Below, piece by piece: positions 1 through 11,110 of a stretch of 64,000 nt of DNA (position 1 is the first letter of the stretch; each line of letters opens with the position of its first letter). The DNA is from Penium margaritaceum. Its lineage: Eukaryota; Streptophyta; Zygnematophyceae; Desmidiales; Peniaceae. The stretch covers positions 31,584 through 95,583 of the forward strand of contig SZWC01001605.1 of NCBI GenBank assembly GCA_023375785.1, in the 5' to 3' direction. The position numbers and the translations under genes are program-made. The notes under the pieces are model-generated. The model made no database searches. It saw nothing but the letters and a program-made list of their open reading frames with translations, and had not been told where the DNA came from.

Positions 1-1479
1 CAATGCAGCGGCCCGGGGTCAGCAACGTAGCAGCTCACTTGGCCCTCCGCGAAGGCCAGGTCGGGCCGTGTCGCCACCATGGCGTACATGATGCTCCCCA
101 TAGCGGACTGGTATGGCACACCTGTCATCTCCTCCTTCTCCTCATCCGTGCTCGGGCCCATGCTCGAGCTCAGCTCACATGTGATGGTCATGGGTGTGCA
201 GATGGGGTTGCACTCCTCCATGTTGTAATGGCGGAGCACCTCTTGCACGTACTTTGCCTGCCCCATCTCGAGTGTGTGTGCCTTGCAGTCCCTCTTGATG
301 TCGACGCCGAGGTAGTACTCGACCTCGCCCATGTCTGTCATTTTGAACCGACCGCCCAGCTGTCGCTTCAGGTTCACCAACTCCTCCATGTCCGACGACA
401 CGAGGATGAGATCATCCATGTAGAGTGCCACAATCTGGTGCAACCCCGGCTGCTTCTGCACGTACACGCTGTGATCCGCCTCGCAGCGCTTGAAGCCAAG
501 CTCGGCCATGAAGCCGTCCATTTTCAGGTACCACATGAGTGGCGCTTGCTTTAGCCCATAGAGCGCCTTGCGAAGCCGGCACACCTTCCCCGGCGGCGCG
601 TCCACCCCCTCCGGCACCTCCATGTAGACCTCCTTGTCCAGGTCGCCGTTGAGGAACGCAGTTTTCACATCCATTTGGTGGACTTCGTAGTCGCGCACCG
701 CCGCCACCGAGAGGATGGAGTGAATGGAGGCAAACTTCGCCACCTGCGCAAAGGTTTCATCGTAGTGTTCACCCTTTCGCTGGGCGTACCCCTTCGTGAC
801 CAGCTGCGCCTTGTATAGCTCCAACTTCCCCTCCTTGGTGAGCTTCTTCTTGAAGATCCACTTGGAGCCGATGATTTTCACGCCCTCCGGCCTGTCAATC
901 AGCTACCAAGTGCCATTCTCTTCATGGGAGGTGAGCTCAGATTTTATAGCTCCCTCCCACTCAGCCTCATCCTTCTGCTGCAACGCCTCCTTGACGGTCT
1001 CGGGCTCCTCTTGCGCAAAGAACGCTCGAGCGAGCCCAGTCCAGATGCCCTCTGCGGCATCGTACCTCTTTGCCGTCCTCCTTGCGCGTCCGCTTCTCCA
1101 GGGCTGCTGCTGTTGAGGCTGCTGCTGCTGCTGCCGTTGCTGCTGCTGTTGCTGCCCCCTCGCGGTGCCACTCGCACTGCTGGCCTACTCCCCCTCTCTC
1201 GGGGACCGTGGAGATGCGGGCTCACTCCCCACCTCTTCGTTCAGCTCCACTGCTGCCGGCGCTTTGGACTCATTGTCCGACTTGGCTGAAAGCAAATCAG
1301 CCGCTCCCACATCGCCCGGATGGTTCTCGCCGGCTGGAGCCGATGGGATGTCACCCTCTTTTGCGTCCTCCGGCATCTCCCCCTCAAGGAGTGGCAGCCA
1401 CTCCCCACGCTTGGAGAGACCCGCGTCCTTGTCCGTCCAACGGCTGGCCTTGTCGAACGTGACGTCGTGACTCTTCACG
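1..1479 (-). pseudogene. Cop1 pol: integrase-RT linker and reverse transcriptase (partial)
   Basis: The minus-strand reading carries the copia RT (RVT_2) landmarks in order: a lysine-rich WIFKKK segment, QMDVKTAFLNGDL, ALYGLKQAP and the catalytic YMDDLIL motif (plus strand about 410-430), then the TRPDLAF segment that precedes RNase H. Between integrase and RT there is a Gln-rich linker encoded by CAG/CAA runs (about 1,100-1,160). Two in-frame TAG codons interrupt it: 1185-1187 in the linker and 903-905 just after NGTW, near the start of RT. RNase H is cut off by the window edge. RT copies element RNA into cDNA in the virus-like particle; this copy cannot do so unless the TAGs are read through. 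Confidence 0.88.
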
Positions 1480-2788
1480 ATCTGCTGCCTCCGCGGGTCG
1501 AAGAGACGGTACGCCTTGCTCCCGCTCTTGTACCCGACGAAGATGCACCGGCGAATCCGCGGGTCCAGCTTGCCCCACCCCTCCCGTGCCTACACAACAG
1601 CATGTGCAACACAACCAAATGTGCGAAGGTATGCCACAATTGGCTTCCTCCCGCTCCACACTTCTTGTGGCGTCTTCCACACCTTGGACTCTGCGTCTTT
1701 TAGCGGCTTCGTCGGTGTCAGGTTCATGATGTTTGCCGCTGTCCGTGCCGCCTCGCCCCAGTACCGCTACGCGAGGCCGGCATCACTCAACATGGACTGG
1801 ACCATGTTGAGGATGGTGCGGTTCGCCCTCTCAGCGATGCCGTTCTGCTGCGGAGATTGTGGCGTAGTTTTCTGCCACGCGATCCCCTTGCTCTTCATCC
1901 ATGCCGAGCAGCCCTCGTACTCGCCACCGTTGTGGCTCCGGAACGCCTTCACCTTCAACTCCGTTTGGCGCTCCACAGCCGCCACGAACTCCTGCATACA
2001 CAACAAGACATCGCTCTTCCTCTTGATGATGTAGAGGTAGAGAGCTTGCGGCTGTGGTCGTCAATGAAGGTCACAAAGTAGCGAGCGCCCCCAATTGAGC
2101 TCTCAAATGGTCCACACACGTCAGTGTGGGCCACCTCCAACTTCGCCAATACACGCGTCCCTTTGCCATCAAACGGTTGCCGTGTTGTCTTGCCGACCAC
2201 GCACGGTTCGCACACGGCATTCTTGGCTGCGTCAAGGCTCTTGACCTCAAGATCCCACACCACTTCCTTCTTTTTCATGTCCCTCATAGTTGAGGGAGCG
2301 ATGTGGCATAGGCGACGATGCCATAGGTCCAGGTCCCCTTCATCCTTCATCACGAGGTTGGCGGCGTCAGTCCTCATTGAATCGGCAAGAACCTTGGTAC
2401 GGAGAAGGTACAGGTCCTCCTCCCTCTTGCCACGTGCAATCACCTCGCCGTCCCCCTCCTTTCGGATGATAGCCTCCCTCTTGTTGACGAGTACCTCGAG
2501 CCCCTTGTCCGTAAGGCGGCTCACTGACAGCAGGTTTGCCCCAAAGTTGGGCATGTGGAGCACATCGTAGATGGTACACGGAATGATTTTCCCGTTCACC
2601 ACTGACTCGATGCGAACATTGCCTTCGCCCGCGGCCAACTCCGTTTTGCCGTTGGCCACTGTCATGCGCCGCTCAGTGGCGCCGTAGGTGACGAATGCCG
2701 CCCGGTTGCATTGCGTGTGGCGGCCTGATCCGGAGTCAATCACCGTGACGTCCGGATCCATCAAGTCGGTAGACTCCCTGGCCATCAT
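1480..2788 (-). pseudogene. Cop1 pol: protease, GAG-pre-integrase and integrase
   Basis: Starting at 2788 the frame shows an aspartic protease with the DSGS active site, the NLLSVSRL protease tail, then the GAG-pre-integrase zinc-binding region (LWHRRLCH followed by CEPC), and the integrase core beginning at HTDVCGPF. A frameshift near 2,040 moves the reading into another frame, where the second catalytic Asp region reads RSHNGGEY (Asp replaced by His) and the third catalytic residue is present in QQNGIAERANRT. TAG codons at 1767-1769 and 1590-1592 interrupt the integrase C-terminal part. The D-to-H change alone should abolish strand transfer, so this copy is dead as an autonomous integrator. 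Confidence 0.88.
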
Positions 2789-3586
2789 GGCTTGGGTGTC
2801 CTTCTTCCCGCCCTTCCCGGGCTGGTCCGACTTCTTGTTGGGGCAGTCGCGTGCGTAGTGGCCCTGTTTGCCACAGTTGTAGCACTCCCCTTTCTTGTCA
2901 CCTTTCTTGGTGTCCTAATTTGCACCCTTCCCCTTCTTGCCTCCCCCTCCACATTGAGGACGGAAGGCATAAGCGGAACTCGATGTTGCCCCACTCTCTC
3001 TCCCACCACGCCGCATCCATTCATCGCGGACGTACTCAGCCACCTTTGGATACTTCAGCTCATCGGCAGACCAGCCGCCTACAACGGTGATCATGGGACT
3101 CCAACTGTCCGGCAAGGCCAGGAGGAGGATCATGGCTTGTACCTGAGGGTCGACCTTCCACCCAGTGGCTACGCACTCGGCAGTCAAGGACTCAATCTGC
3201 TACAGGATCTCTATGATATCGTCGCCTTCGTTGGCTCGGAGGGTGACGAGCCTCTTGAAGACGAAGAGCTGGTTAGCAAGGTTGGTGGACTGGTAGATGG
3301 TGTAGAGTTTCTTCCAGGCCTCCGCGGCCTCCGTGCATCCTTGAATGAGGGAGCGTTGCGTCGGAGAAAGCGCATACTCCAACAAAGCAAGCGCCTTCTT
3401 GTTGCGCTTCTTGTACGCTTCCACTTCCTCCGGCGTCGCGGGATCCGGAGGGGCAGTTTCTTCACCCTTGACCAGCTCAAGCAGGCCCTTGTCATCGAGG
3501 AAGACCTCAAACTCCCACCTCCAAAGGTGGAAGCCAAGTCTGTCAAACTTGGAGACGCCGATGCTCTCTTGCTCGGTCGGTGCCAT
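2789..3586 (-). pseudogene. Cop1 gag with CCHC zinc knuckle
   Basis: The start chosen is the ATG at 3586, which opens a copia gag (UBN2-like) with the typical W..WEFEV segment, a helical core rich in Lys and Glu, and the ALLEYALSP and EAAEAWKKL segments. The C-terminal basic region holds a canonical CX2CX4HX4C knuckle, CYNCGKQGHYARDC, at about 2,838-2,880. Two in-frame TAG codons split it (3200-3202 after EIL, 2915-2917 after GAN) and the same frame runs on into protease. Gag forms the particle and the knuckle binds element RNA. The long plus-strand reading over the same bases is only its shadow. Confidence 0.87.
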
Positions 3587-3954
3587 GGCGCGCGGCGGTA
3601 GCGTGAATGTTGTAGAGCTAGGGTCCTTCTAGGAACGTGGGCCCATAACCCTTTGTTGGCTCTAGTGGGTGTGGAGGCACCCTCAAGGATGCCTAGCTCT
3701 TGCTGATGCAAGCTACCAGTGTCTGGGGCAGCCAATGGACACCTTTGGTGAAGAGTGTGGAGCACAAAGATCACGGATGTGAGTGGGTAGAACACGTCTC
3801 ATTCAGTAGATCTGAATCGAAACACGTTTTTGTTACTTAGCATAGTGATATTACATCAGATCCTTATAGCCTGTGATCTAATCTTTCCAACGCATCCAAG
3901 CACACCCAAAACAGAGCAGTAGAACCCCTGCTACGGCCGTCAAAGTAACCCTTG
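3587..3954. other. Cop1 upstream region, no gene
   Basis: This should be the leader and 5' LTR side of Cop1. I looked for the GCTCTGATACCA primer-site complement used by the other elements and did not find it. No coding region is visible. The sequence is not shared with any other part of the window that I recognise. Confidence 0.4.
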
Positions 3955-4456
3955 GTGGAGCCGTCCACCTTGCCTTGCACGCTAGGCAACGGGAGGCGCT
4001 TCGACGATGACCCGTCGAAGCGCCTTTCCTTGCCCAGAAGTCAAGGAGAAGTTCACCCTGGTCAAGGAGAGTCTTCTGGTTGCTTCCTTTATGGCCCTGG
4101 TGCATTTGGGGGTCGTTGGAGACGAACTCGGATCACTGGTGGTGGATTATCCCGCCACCCATGGCGGGTACCAGATTCCACCCCCCCAACACCCGAATTT
4201 NGTGGAGCCGTCCACCTTGCCTTGCACGCTAGGCAACGGGAGGCGCTTCGACGATGACCCGTCGAAGCGCCTTTCCTTGCCCAGAAGTCAAGGAGAAGTT
4301 CACCCTGGTCAAGGAGAGTCTTCTGGTTGCTTCCTTTATAGCCCTGGTGCATTTGGAGGTCGTTGGAGACGAACTCGGATCACTGGTGGTGGTTATCCCG
4401 CCACCCATGGCGGGTACCAGATTCCACCCCCCTCCCCCCCAAAACACCCGAATTTC
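3955..4456. repeat. Direct duplication (about 246 bp x2) around a single N
   Basis: Positions 3955-4200 and 4202-4456 are the same sequence, separated by one N at 4201. They differ by a few bases and by the length of a poly-C run. A duplication that starts exactly at an unknown base is what results when two overlapping contig ends are joined without merging, so I treat it as a probable assembly artefact. A genuine tandem repeat remains possible because the copies are not fully identical. Confidence 0.8.
3994..4025. repeat. 13-bp perfect inverted repeat (hairpin), second copy at 4241-4272
   Basis: AGGCGCTTCGACG (3994-4006) and its exact reverse complement (4013-4025) enclose the six-base loop ATGACC. 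The same hairpin recurs in the second copy of the duplication. Its position upstream of Cop1 gag would suit an LTR or leader structure, but no function can be assigned. Confidence 0.8.
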
Positions 4457-4609
4457 GGGCTAGGCTAACTTTCTGAATACTCACTCAAATTGAGCGATTC
4501 AAAGCTCGATCCTGCATAGAAAAATCCAAGGAATCCAAATCTAAAGTCAGATCAGGTGTTCGACCATTTCTCAGTGGTCAAACCAGGGAGTACACTCAAC
4601 GGCACTCAT

Positions 4610-6098
4610 GGCAAGGGGCACACCATGTCAACACTCGCAACAAGTGCGGTGGCAACTGAGGGATTTGGGAGAGGTCAAGTAGACTCAGCTGCCGTAATGG
4701 CTCGATGAAGCTCATCAATAATGAAAGAATATCCAAGCACGGTGTTAGGCTGTACCACAGCCACCACTGGGCCAAGAGCTTCAAGAACAGAGACGCGAGT
4801 AGGCTATGTGGGGTCAACGCCACCACCGAGAACAGGACGGGCTGACCACACAGGCCTAGAGGGGCCAGCTGAGGCAGTACAGCTGGAATACAAGGCATAC
4901 TGAGGCGCAGACTACAAGGGTCTCAGACAAAATCCATGCGCACAAATGAACGGCAATGAGATAGGAGGCTACGAGGATGCAACCAGATCTGTTTTAGTTG
5001 TAACCACAACTGGTGATGGAGATGATGGTCACGGTACTGAGAGCGACGTAACATGAAATGATGCAGGTGGCAATGATGCTGATGCAATGGGAGATGATGT
5101 AGATGATTCAAGTGTAGATGCGCATGTGACAGGAGATGTGGCAGGTGGTGATGTATATATGAGAGGAGATGATGCAGGAGATGATGTAGATGTAACAAGA
5201 GATAATGCATGTGATGATGCAATGTGACAAGAGATGATGCAAGCGACAGTGTAGATGCAACAAGAGATGACACGAACAGTGAAGTAGATGGGACAGGAGA
5301 TGACATAGGTGACGGCAAAGCTAGGACAGGAGATTATATATGCGATGAGAGAGATGGGATATATGGAGAACAATTCCTACCAAGGGACACTCCACAGAAA
5401 CGACCTCCCCCTAGACGAGAAAAGGGCACAAGCGACAGGACTGAACAAGAAAAATTGCAATAGAAAGTGCTCTGAAAGAAGAGAGCATCGTGAGACTCGA
5501 CATCCGGACGATGCTTAGGGTCCCAAAAGCAACTGGCATTGGACTGGGAGGAATAACCAAGGAAAAGACATAGATGACTTGAGGAGAAATGTTACCATTG
5601 TGTTGGTCCTCGTCAAGTCAAACGTAGGCAATGATTCCCCCGACACGAGCGAGATGAAGGCCAGCACGACGACCATACCAGCGATCGAACGCCGTGATAT
5701 GTCGAGGTAGTGGACTGTAGGGAACATTTTTCCAGACCCACTTCATGTGGGTTTGGACATGGCCTTCAAGGAAAATATTGGATAGAGGCCATACTCGACG
5801 GGAAAAGTGCGGACATTATCAGTAATTGTGTGGCTCTAAATTCACAATACTATATTATGCTGTGGTATGTACAGATTAGAGAGCTCTTGCTACACCCCTT
5901 GAGACTAAAGGAAGCAGGTTGTGGGGCCCATGAACTCCCCAACACGCTCTCTAATACCTTATGCTAGAAGGCACACTCAGCCTGGAGAAGCAAAGACCCG
6001 ATCATGGACCCTATAGTACGTTTCTGGTGAAGGATAAAGATCCGGCAAAATCAAGAGAAATTATCTGTTAGACACAAGACGTACCAACCGACAACCCC
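4610..6098 (-). pseudogene. Cop2 integrase C-terminus and linker remnant
   Basis: Around 5,520-5,610 the minus strand reads FLGYSSQSNASCFWDPKH then VESHDALFF, which matches the Cop8 integrase C-terminal segment FLGVSRQSKARCFWDPSRH then VESRDALFF. Near 5,700-5,760 a degenerate version of the conserved W-x-N-x-VP segment is visible. At 4,700-4,760 VLGYSFIIDELHRAITAA aligns with the segment that precedes RT in Cop8. The intervening part is a low-complexity linker. Frameshifts and stops are frequent and nothing here can be functional. Confidence 0.72.
5100..5335. repeat. Minisatellite of about 33 bp in the Cop2 linker
   Basis: A degenerate tandem repeat of about 33 bp (unit type AGATGATGCAAG...GTAGATGCAACAAG on the plus strand) is best preserved from about 5,167 to 5,331. 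Translated on the minus strand it gives an 11-residue Ser/Thr/Leu/Ala repeat. It occupies the integrase-RT linker, the same place where Cop6 and Cop8 carry 36-bp repeats. Confidence 0.7.
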
Positions 6099-6720
6099 CT
6101 AAAACTCGTCAGGGAGAGGATCCATGACATCCGCATGGACAAGGGTAAGGGGATGAAACATGTAGGAGTCAAACGATGGGAAGGACAATTGATGAAGCTC
6201 GCCTTGGGTGTAATCAAGGCAGAAAGTAATACAGGGCACAGGGAATGTGCTAGGATCAAGGCCAACAGCAAGCTGATGGCGCATGGGGCTATGGATGTCA
6301 TTTGTATGCATGTGGCACATGCGTCGATGAAGCAAGCATTTATACGTAGGGGAAGTTAAGAGAGTAATGTGCACATGCATTGTGGAAGTGGCGACGGGCA
6401 CAGGTGCAAACAAGGGCACACAATACAACTTGTCAAAACGTAGACAACAAAGAATATGATCGCCAGACGAATGCAGCGGCAGAGTATCGATGCCATGAGA
6501 GGAAGCGAAGTCCATGCCTTGATCAACCAAGCTAGTGACAGACAGCAAGCTGACCTCAAGCGCAGGCACAAAGAGAATATCAGGCAAGAAGACATTTCCC
6601 GATGGACCAACAAAATGCACAATACCAATGTCCTAGACTGGCAACATCTGGCCAGAGCAATTGCGGACAAAGCGGATGTCACCAATAGGCCCCAACGTGA
6701 CAAACGTAGCACAAGATGAC
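6099..6720 (-). pseudogene. Cop2 protease tail and GAG-pre-integrase remnant
   Basis: A 173-codon stretch reads FVGPSGNVFLPDILFVPALE then LSLLSVTSLVDQ-like sequence, which is the C-terminal half of a copia protease. It continues into a GAG-pre-integrase with LLHRRMCHMH and the start of the integrase core at VHADVMDPLPDEF, where the first catalytic Asp is kept. The order and spacing match Cop8. The second Cys pair of the zinc-binding region is poorly kept (CLDYTQGELHQ). The reading is open here but broken on both sides. Confidence 0.8.
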
Positions 6721-7659
6721 GTCAAGTGATTAGTGGCTCTGGTGTCAATGATCCAGAAGCCCCTCAACACACAAGTTGGGGAAGTCACATGACACTAGGC
6801 GACACTACAAAAAATTCAGGAAGAGCGCTCAGCACGTCCAGAAGTCCTAGCAAGGATACGATCCCTACTAGAGGATGCACCCTGAAGGGATCCATTTGAC
6901 TAACAGTAACCATGAGACTCGCCATCCAAGAAAAAAACAGAGGAAACATTGGGAGGCCAATACTGAAGAGGGACAGCAAAATCTGGAGCAGGCATGCCTG
7001 AACCATGTCGCGACGGGGCAGGCGATGCGGAGGGACCAGAGGGGACAGATGGAGAAGAGTTGGGTGAAGCTGCCAACTTTAGCCATACTAGAAGGGCGTA
7101 GAAAAGAAAGAACAGCGCGTAGATGATAGGGTAGAATGGTGGTGCCAGCCATTGCCACCTTGGATAAGGTATAAAGTACTTCAGCACGGGCATTGGAGCG
7201 ACTCACTACATGATGATGGTGGTCTCTTACAACACGGGCTTAGACTCCAACACGCAAGGGTCTTGACCAAAAGAAGGAAGAGGAAAGAGAAGAAAAGTGG
7301 AAGACCTGAGACAGGTTCACAAGGAGTGGTCTACCGTGGCATCGGCACAAATCCCGGATGACAGGGTCTCCAACAAGAATAAAAGGGTATAAAGTAAAAT
7401 CAATAGAATAAAATACAAGTAAAATGAAATGGTGAATGTTGGAAGGAGGTGCTCCTGGATTCACCTAGGGTGTTAATTGATGCACCAAGGATCAACAAGA
7501 TTGTCTTCCCCATTTTTTTCTCAGTTTCATTTCTTGGATGGAAAAGCTTGGATTTGGTGACCGAGCTCACCGATTGACAAGCTTGTAGATTGACGAGACT
7601 GTCGGTTGGCAAGCACGTTGACCAACAGAGCATGGGATGGCAAGAAGTTGCTTTGCAGA
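6721..7659 (-). other. Probable Cop2 gag remnant, not resolvable
   Basis: This stretch lies where gag should be, between protease and leader. Short open readings on the minus strand exist, but I found no intact zinc knuckle and no clear UBN2 core. It can only be called gag by position. Confidence 0.35.
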
Positions 7660-8115
7660 CTCTTGCTAGCCACTACTATCTTAGCTACTGCCGTTGTTTG
7701 TGCAACGGACCCATTGTTGCCTTAGTTGTCGATGCTTCTTGTGCAATGAGCTTACTACTGCTACAACGTGCGCAACAAGCTCTTTTCCTTCATTGCCTTC
7801 ACTACTACATTTGTTACTAATATTGCTTTGTTGTTGCAATAATAGCTGCTGCTACTATTGTTACTCATATTGGTGTGGCTATTGCAGCTTCTGCTATTGT
7901 TGTTACTGCTAAGAATGTCATTGCTATACCTTCTAAGGGTGATGGAGCAGCAGCAGATGCTGCCTCTTCTACTGGTGCTGCTGATGATTCTGGTCATGCT
8001 ACAGCTACTGCTAGTCCGATTGCTGCTGCTACTACTGCTGATACTGCTGCTTCTACTAATACTAGTCATGCTGATGTAATTGTTGCTGATACAGATCTTC
8101 TATTGCTGCTGTTGT
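7660..8115. repeat. GCT/ACT trinucleotide-rich leader of Cop2
   Basis: The plus strand is dominated by GCT, ACT and GTT triplets, an imperfect trinucleotide tract lying between the primer site and gag. All long readings across it are low-complexity (Ser, Leu or Ala runs) and not genes. Cop6, Cop7 and Cop8 carry comparable CTG/CAG-rich tracts in the same relative place. Confidence 0.75.
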
Positions 8116-8349
8116 GAGTTGCTACTCCTTCTATGACAAGGAAGACCAGATAAAGTTGCTACGATCGCCACAGCTATTGCCACTACATCGGCAGCCTAAA
8201 TTGATGCCACTCTCGCATTCCACTCATCGCCAAGAAGTCTGCCACGGCGAGGGAATTGCCAAAACATTTGTAGCATTCCGCCTTCGGCTCTGGCAGAGGA
8301 CTACGTGACGTGAGTCCTCTACTAAAGGCCTCCATATTTCCAGGACTTA

Positions 8350-8396
8350 TACGCCCCACCCAGCCTAGCCCAGCCCAGCCCAGCCTAGCCTAGGTG
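8350..8396. repeat. CAGCC/TAGCC pentanucleotide array
   Basis: About eight copies of a five-base unit lie in tandem. Units differ mainly by CAGCC versus TAGCC, a C-to-T change at a CAG trinucleotide. This echoes the CAG-to-TAG pattern in the retrotransposon ORFs. Confidence 0.75.
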
Positions 8397-8454
8397 TTTC
8401 CGTTGCCACTGCTGTGTAGTGTATGGTGAAATGAAGAAATTGTGTCTCTCTATT

Positions 8455-8466
8455 ACTCTGATATCA
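8455..8466 (-). other. Degenerate tRNA-iMet primer binding site of Cop2
   Basis: ACTCTGATATCA matches GCTCTGATACCA, the initiator-Met tRNA 3' end as written on the plus strand for a minus-strand element, at 10 of 12 positions. It marks the 3' edge of the Cop2 5' LTR, which would begin at about 8,467. Confidence 0.6.
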
Positions 8467-9640
8467 TAAAGGAATGAGAGAATTCTCTTAGCAACGTTTT
8501 GCGTGAAAGACCCCATTGTGTTGAACACAAGTGACGCTTAGATTGGTGGAGAGACGAAAAAGATATGCATGAATGAATTCAAGAAGAAGTAAGTACAGCA
8601 AAACAAGTGTGACGATATAGTCTCACCCACACACATGCGTCAAAACACACAATTTAACCAGTTGGTGGAAAATAGAACAGTCCAGTTGCAAGATCCAAAA
8701 CAACATATGTCGAGAACCTGAAAGGCCTATGGGCTCCTCGGTTGTCCGAATGACAAAACAAAAGATGCACCAGGTGCAGAAACATTGACCATACGCAATT
8801 GGATTTTGAACAAGTAAGGATAGTGCCACCAAGAAAATGGAATGAGGGAGGTGGTCACCAAAAAACCTCTAAAGAGAACGTGCGGGCGCGCCAGCTGAGG
8901 CTGATGCTTTCAGAGTAGCCTTTGAGCGTCACAACATTTTGGCGAGCCATGGTGACAACTCCAAAGGTCACCGTGGCTGACACACCAACACCATTATAGG
9001 GAATGTGTTGGCTTGCTCTAGATAAGGTCTTGTCTGACCTCTAGTCACTTATTGAGGTAAAATAATGTCCATTGAAATGCTCAAATCCGTCCCATCGATT
9101 GTAAGCTTGCTGGTAGCCAATGATCTTTTCACCCCCACCTGTGCAATCCCCGTCTCACATCAACTCCATGGATCCTCCTCACCTCCCCTCACATGAGTAT
9201 CCACTCTATGCACCTAGATTCACATGATAGTAGATATTAGTATATGTGCCACAAACACATAGTGACCTCTGGTATCGTTACGTGCTCACCGCAATAATGC
9301 AAATAACTGATCATCAAGAGACCCTGCCGTCAGCTACACCATCCTATGAGGAGATGTAGCAATGTCACAGTAGAGTTATGTGAAGAGACAACTCTACGGC
9401 ACAGGGTAAAGATGCAAATCTAGTTGATTTCATACACCTTCCACAAGCTCACAGAAGATTGTGTGGTCATTTATGAGTAGTCATCGTATTTGGTGCCTTT
9501 TTCTTGATGATGCTGTCTAATATTGGGTAGCTGAGTGCTTCCCCCAGTCAATATGTTACTGGATTTGTATCCAACAGCTCACCTTGCAAGTTGGTTTTTT
9601 TTTGGATGCTCCGAGGAAAGCAAGGAAACAAGTTCAGATG
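8467..9640. other. Probable Cop2 5' LTR and unresolved sequence
   Basis: The 5' LTR of Cop2 should start here, but no partner LTR remains to define its other end. No coding region, tandem repeat or recognisable domain was seen in this stretch. Confidence 0.35.
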
Positions 9641-9648
9641 ATGAGAAG

Positions 9649-9649
<1 letters not shown>

Positions 9650-9696
<47 letters not shown>

Positions 9697-9924
9697 GCGA
9701 TCCAAGCTGCGGTCATAGATGGGCTTCACTTCGGAAAATAACGTGGGTGACAAGAGAATACACAATTTTGAGCGAGGAACGTGGGTTGAGAACCCCACTT
9801 TCGGGTGGAAGCAAGCCCATCCTCGATTGTANNNNNNNNNNNNNNNNNNNNNNNNNNNNNNNNNNNNNNNNNNNNNNNNNNNNNNNNNNNNNNNNNNNNN
9901 NNNNNNNNNNNNNNNNNNNNNNNN

Positions 9925-9960
<36 letters not shown>

Positions 9961-10095
9961 GCGATCCAAGCTGCGGTCATAGATGGGCTTCACTTCGGAA
10001 AATAACGTGGGTGACAAGAGAATACACAATTTTGAGCGAGGAACGTGGGTTGAGAACCCCACTTTCGGGTGGAAGCAAGCCCATCCTCGATTGTA
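9650..10095. repeat. (CA)n microsatellite and 137-bp duplication flanking a 93-N gap
   Basis: A CA array (about 9,650-9,694) followed by 137 bp of unique sequence (9,695-9,831) is repeated after the gap as a second CA array (9,925-9,958) and the same 137 bp (9,959-10,095). The gap is 9,832-9,924. The arrangement fits two contig ends that collapsed on a microsatellite and were placed side by side instead of merged. Confidence 0.85.
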
Positions 10096-10511
10096 GGATC
10101 TTGCCCTATACGATACTCGACCCAAGAATTCTGGGTCAAATTGTCACGCTAATGCTTCTAGCAAAATACCAGTAGCATTCTGCTTATGGGGATCAAACTC
10201 TGGCTACCTCAATTGAACAACACCCTCTCTGAAAGCACAGGACCATAAAAACATCATTGAGAGTGCACAGAGAAGTGTATGAAAATCTGACACATAACAC
10301 ATTTGTCTCATGTATCTCCATGGAGGCCTGGGACCAACCTGTCGGGCAACCCGTCCATCCGACTACCATCATGTCCTTCCAATCACTGGTGCACCAACAC
10401 CAACAGATGGGACGCCATCAAGTGTTGAACAACTCATCATTCACCTACAAAGGGTGGTGTGTGTGCAGCAAGCCCAGATGTCAACATGTGTCCGTGACAC
10501 TTACACCAACA
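10096..10511 (-). repeat. Probable 3' LTR (right part) of Cop3
   Basis: The right boundary is set by the terminal CACCAACA at 10,511 followed by a polypurine tract (minus strand CATTGGGGAG). A similar terminus, ending ACACCAACA at about 19,613, may be the matching 5' LTR edge. The left boundary is unknown and similarity between the two is short. Confidence 0.45.
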
Positions 10512-10521
10512 CTCCCCAATG
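10512..10521 (-). other. Cop3 polypurine tract
   Basis: On the minus strand CATTGGGGAG lies directly before the TGTTGG start of the 3' LTR, the place where plus-strand DNA synthesis is primed in LTR elements. Confidence 0.55.
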
Positions 10522-10639
10522 AGCCATAGACAACGCATGCACATGGACAAGTACCACAAAGGCAACCACAATACGAGGGACCAATGGCACTGGGTTTTAC
10601 AGATGCACAAAGAGAGAAACAAGTGCAACCAACATCATC

Positions 10640-11110
10640 CAGGAGCATCACATGCACGCAACAGGTCAACTGCATGCATAGCTGCTTTGAATGTGCGGAA
10701 GCTCAATGCCTTTGTGAGGAAGTTAGCTCGTTGTTGGCAAGTGTCAACCCAGACGGCATGAACATCACCTGCAGTAATGCGCTTACACACAAAATGGTGT
10801 TCAGTGTTCACATGCCCTGTGTGCTCTAGTTGTTGTAGCGCATGGTGATGCAACGAATGGGCATATGCAGCTACTCCACCAATCGATACAATCAGAAACT
10901 CTCACATGTGCTGGAACCAAGTGCTAAGTACTTTACATTGCTCGAGCTCTGTGCTATACATCCCTGCATTCCACTCTTCCAGGACACTGCGGTGCTGCCG
11001 ACAAGAAAGATGTACCATGTGCAACGTCGAGCGTCAACGTCATGAGCCTAGTCATTGTCAGTGTATCTGTCAATGACAATAGAAGGTTGTGTTCTGTAGC
11101 ATATCCCAAC
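10640..11110 (-). pseudogene. Cop3 RNase H remnant
   Basis: The minus strand keeps WKSGMQGCIAQSSS (about 10,940-10,985), the copia RNase H segment that normally reads SGKQGC.A.ST or SS. It also keeps a C-terminal stretch VWVDTCQQRANFLTKALS matching the conserved W....Q.ADFLTKAL motif. Reading frames change between these pieces. RNase H degrades the RNA strand during reverse transcription. Confidence 0.75.

Larger units (their letters stand above)
1..3586 (-). mobile_element. Cop1: Ty1/copia LTR retrotransposon, cut by the left window edge
   Basis: A copia-order polyprotein reads right to left: gag, zinc knuckle, protease, GAG-pre-integrase, integrase, Q-rich linker, reverse transcriptase. 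RNase H and the 3' LTR lie beyond position 1. The frame is broken by six stops, all TAG (on the plus strand at 903, 1185, 1590, 1767, 2915 and 3200), and by one frameshift near 2,040. Apart from these the reading is well conserved, so the copy is fairly young. No tRNA-Met primer site was found to the right of gag, so the 5' LTR limits stay open. It lies against Cop2, whose RT half is missing, which suggests that Cop1 landed in or replaced that part. Confidence 0.9.
4600..8466 (-). mobile_element. Cop2: decayed Ty1/copia element, 3' part missing
   Basis: On the minus strand, reading right to left, there is a degenerate tRNA-Met primer site (8455-8466), a GCT/ACT-rich leader, a poor gag region, protease and GAG-pre-integrase (6,099-6,720), and the integrase C-terminus plus linker down to about 4,610. 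RT, RNase H and the 3' LTR are absent. Many stops and frameshifts of all kinds make this one of the older copies here. Its closest relative in the window is Cop8, whose linker and integrase C-terminal segments align with it residue by residue. Confidence 0.8.

Noticed and set aside
3-554. A plus-strand reading at the left edge
   Set aside because: It is the antisense of the Cop1 reverse transcriptase, whose YMDD motif and flanking motifs are clear on the minus strand.
2792-3601. A 269-codon plus-strand reading, and similar long plus-strand readings at 50,999-52,198 and 52,225-53,493
   Set aside because: They run antisense to clearly conserved copia gag and pol, have no domain of their own, and are open only because of the GC-rich codon use of the opposite strand.
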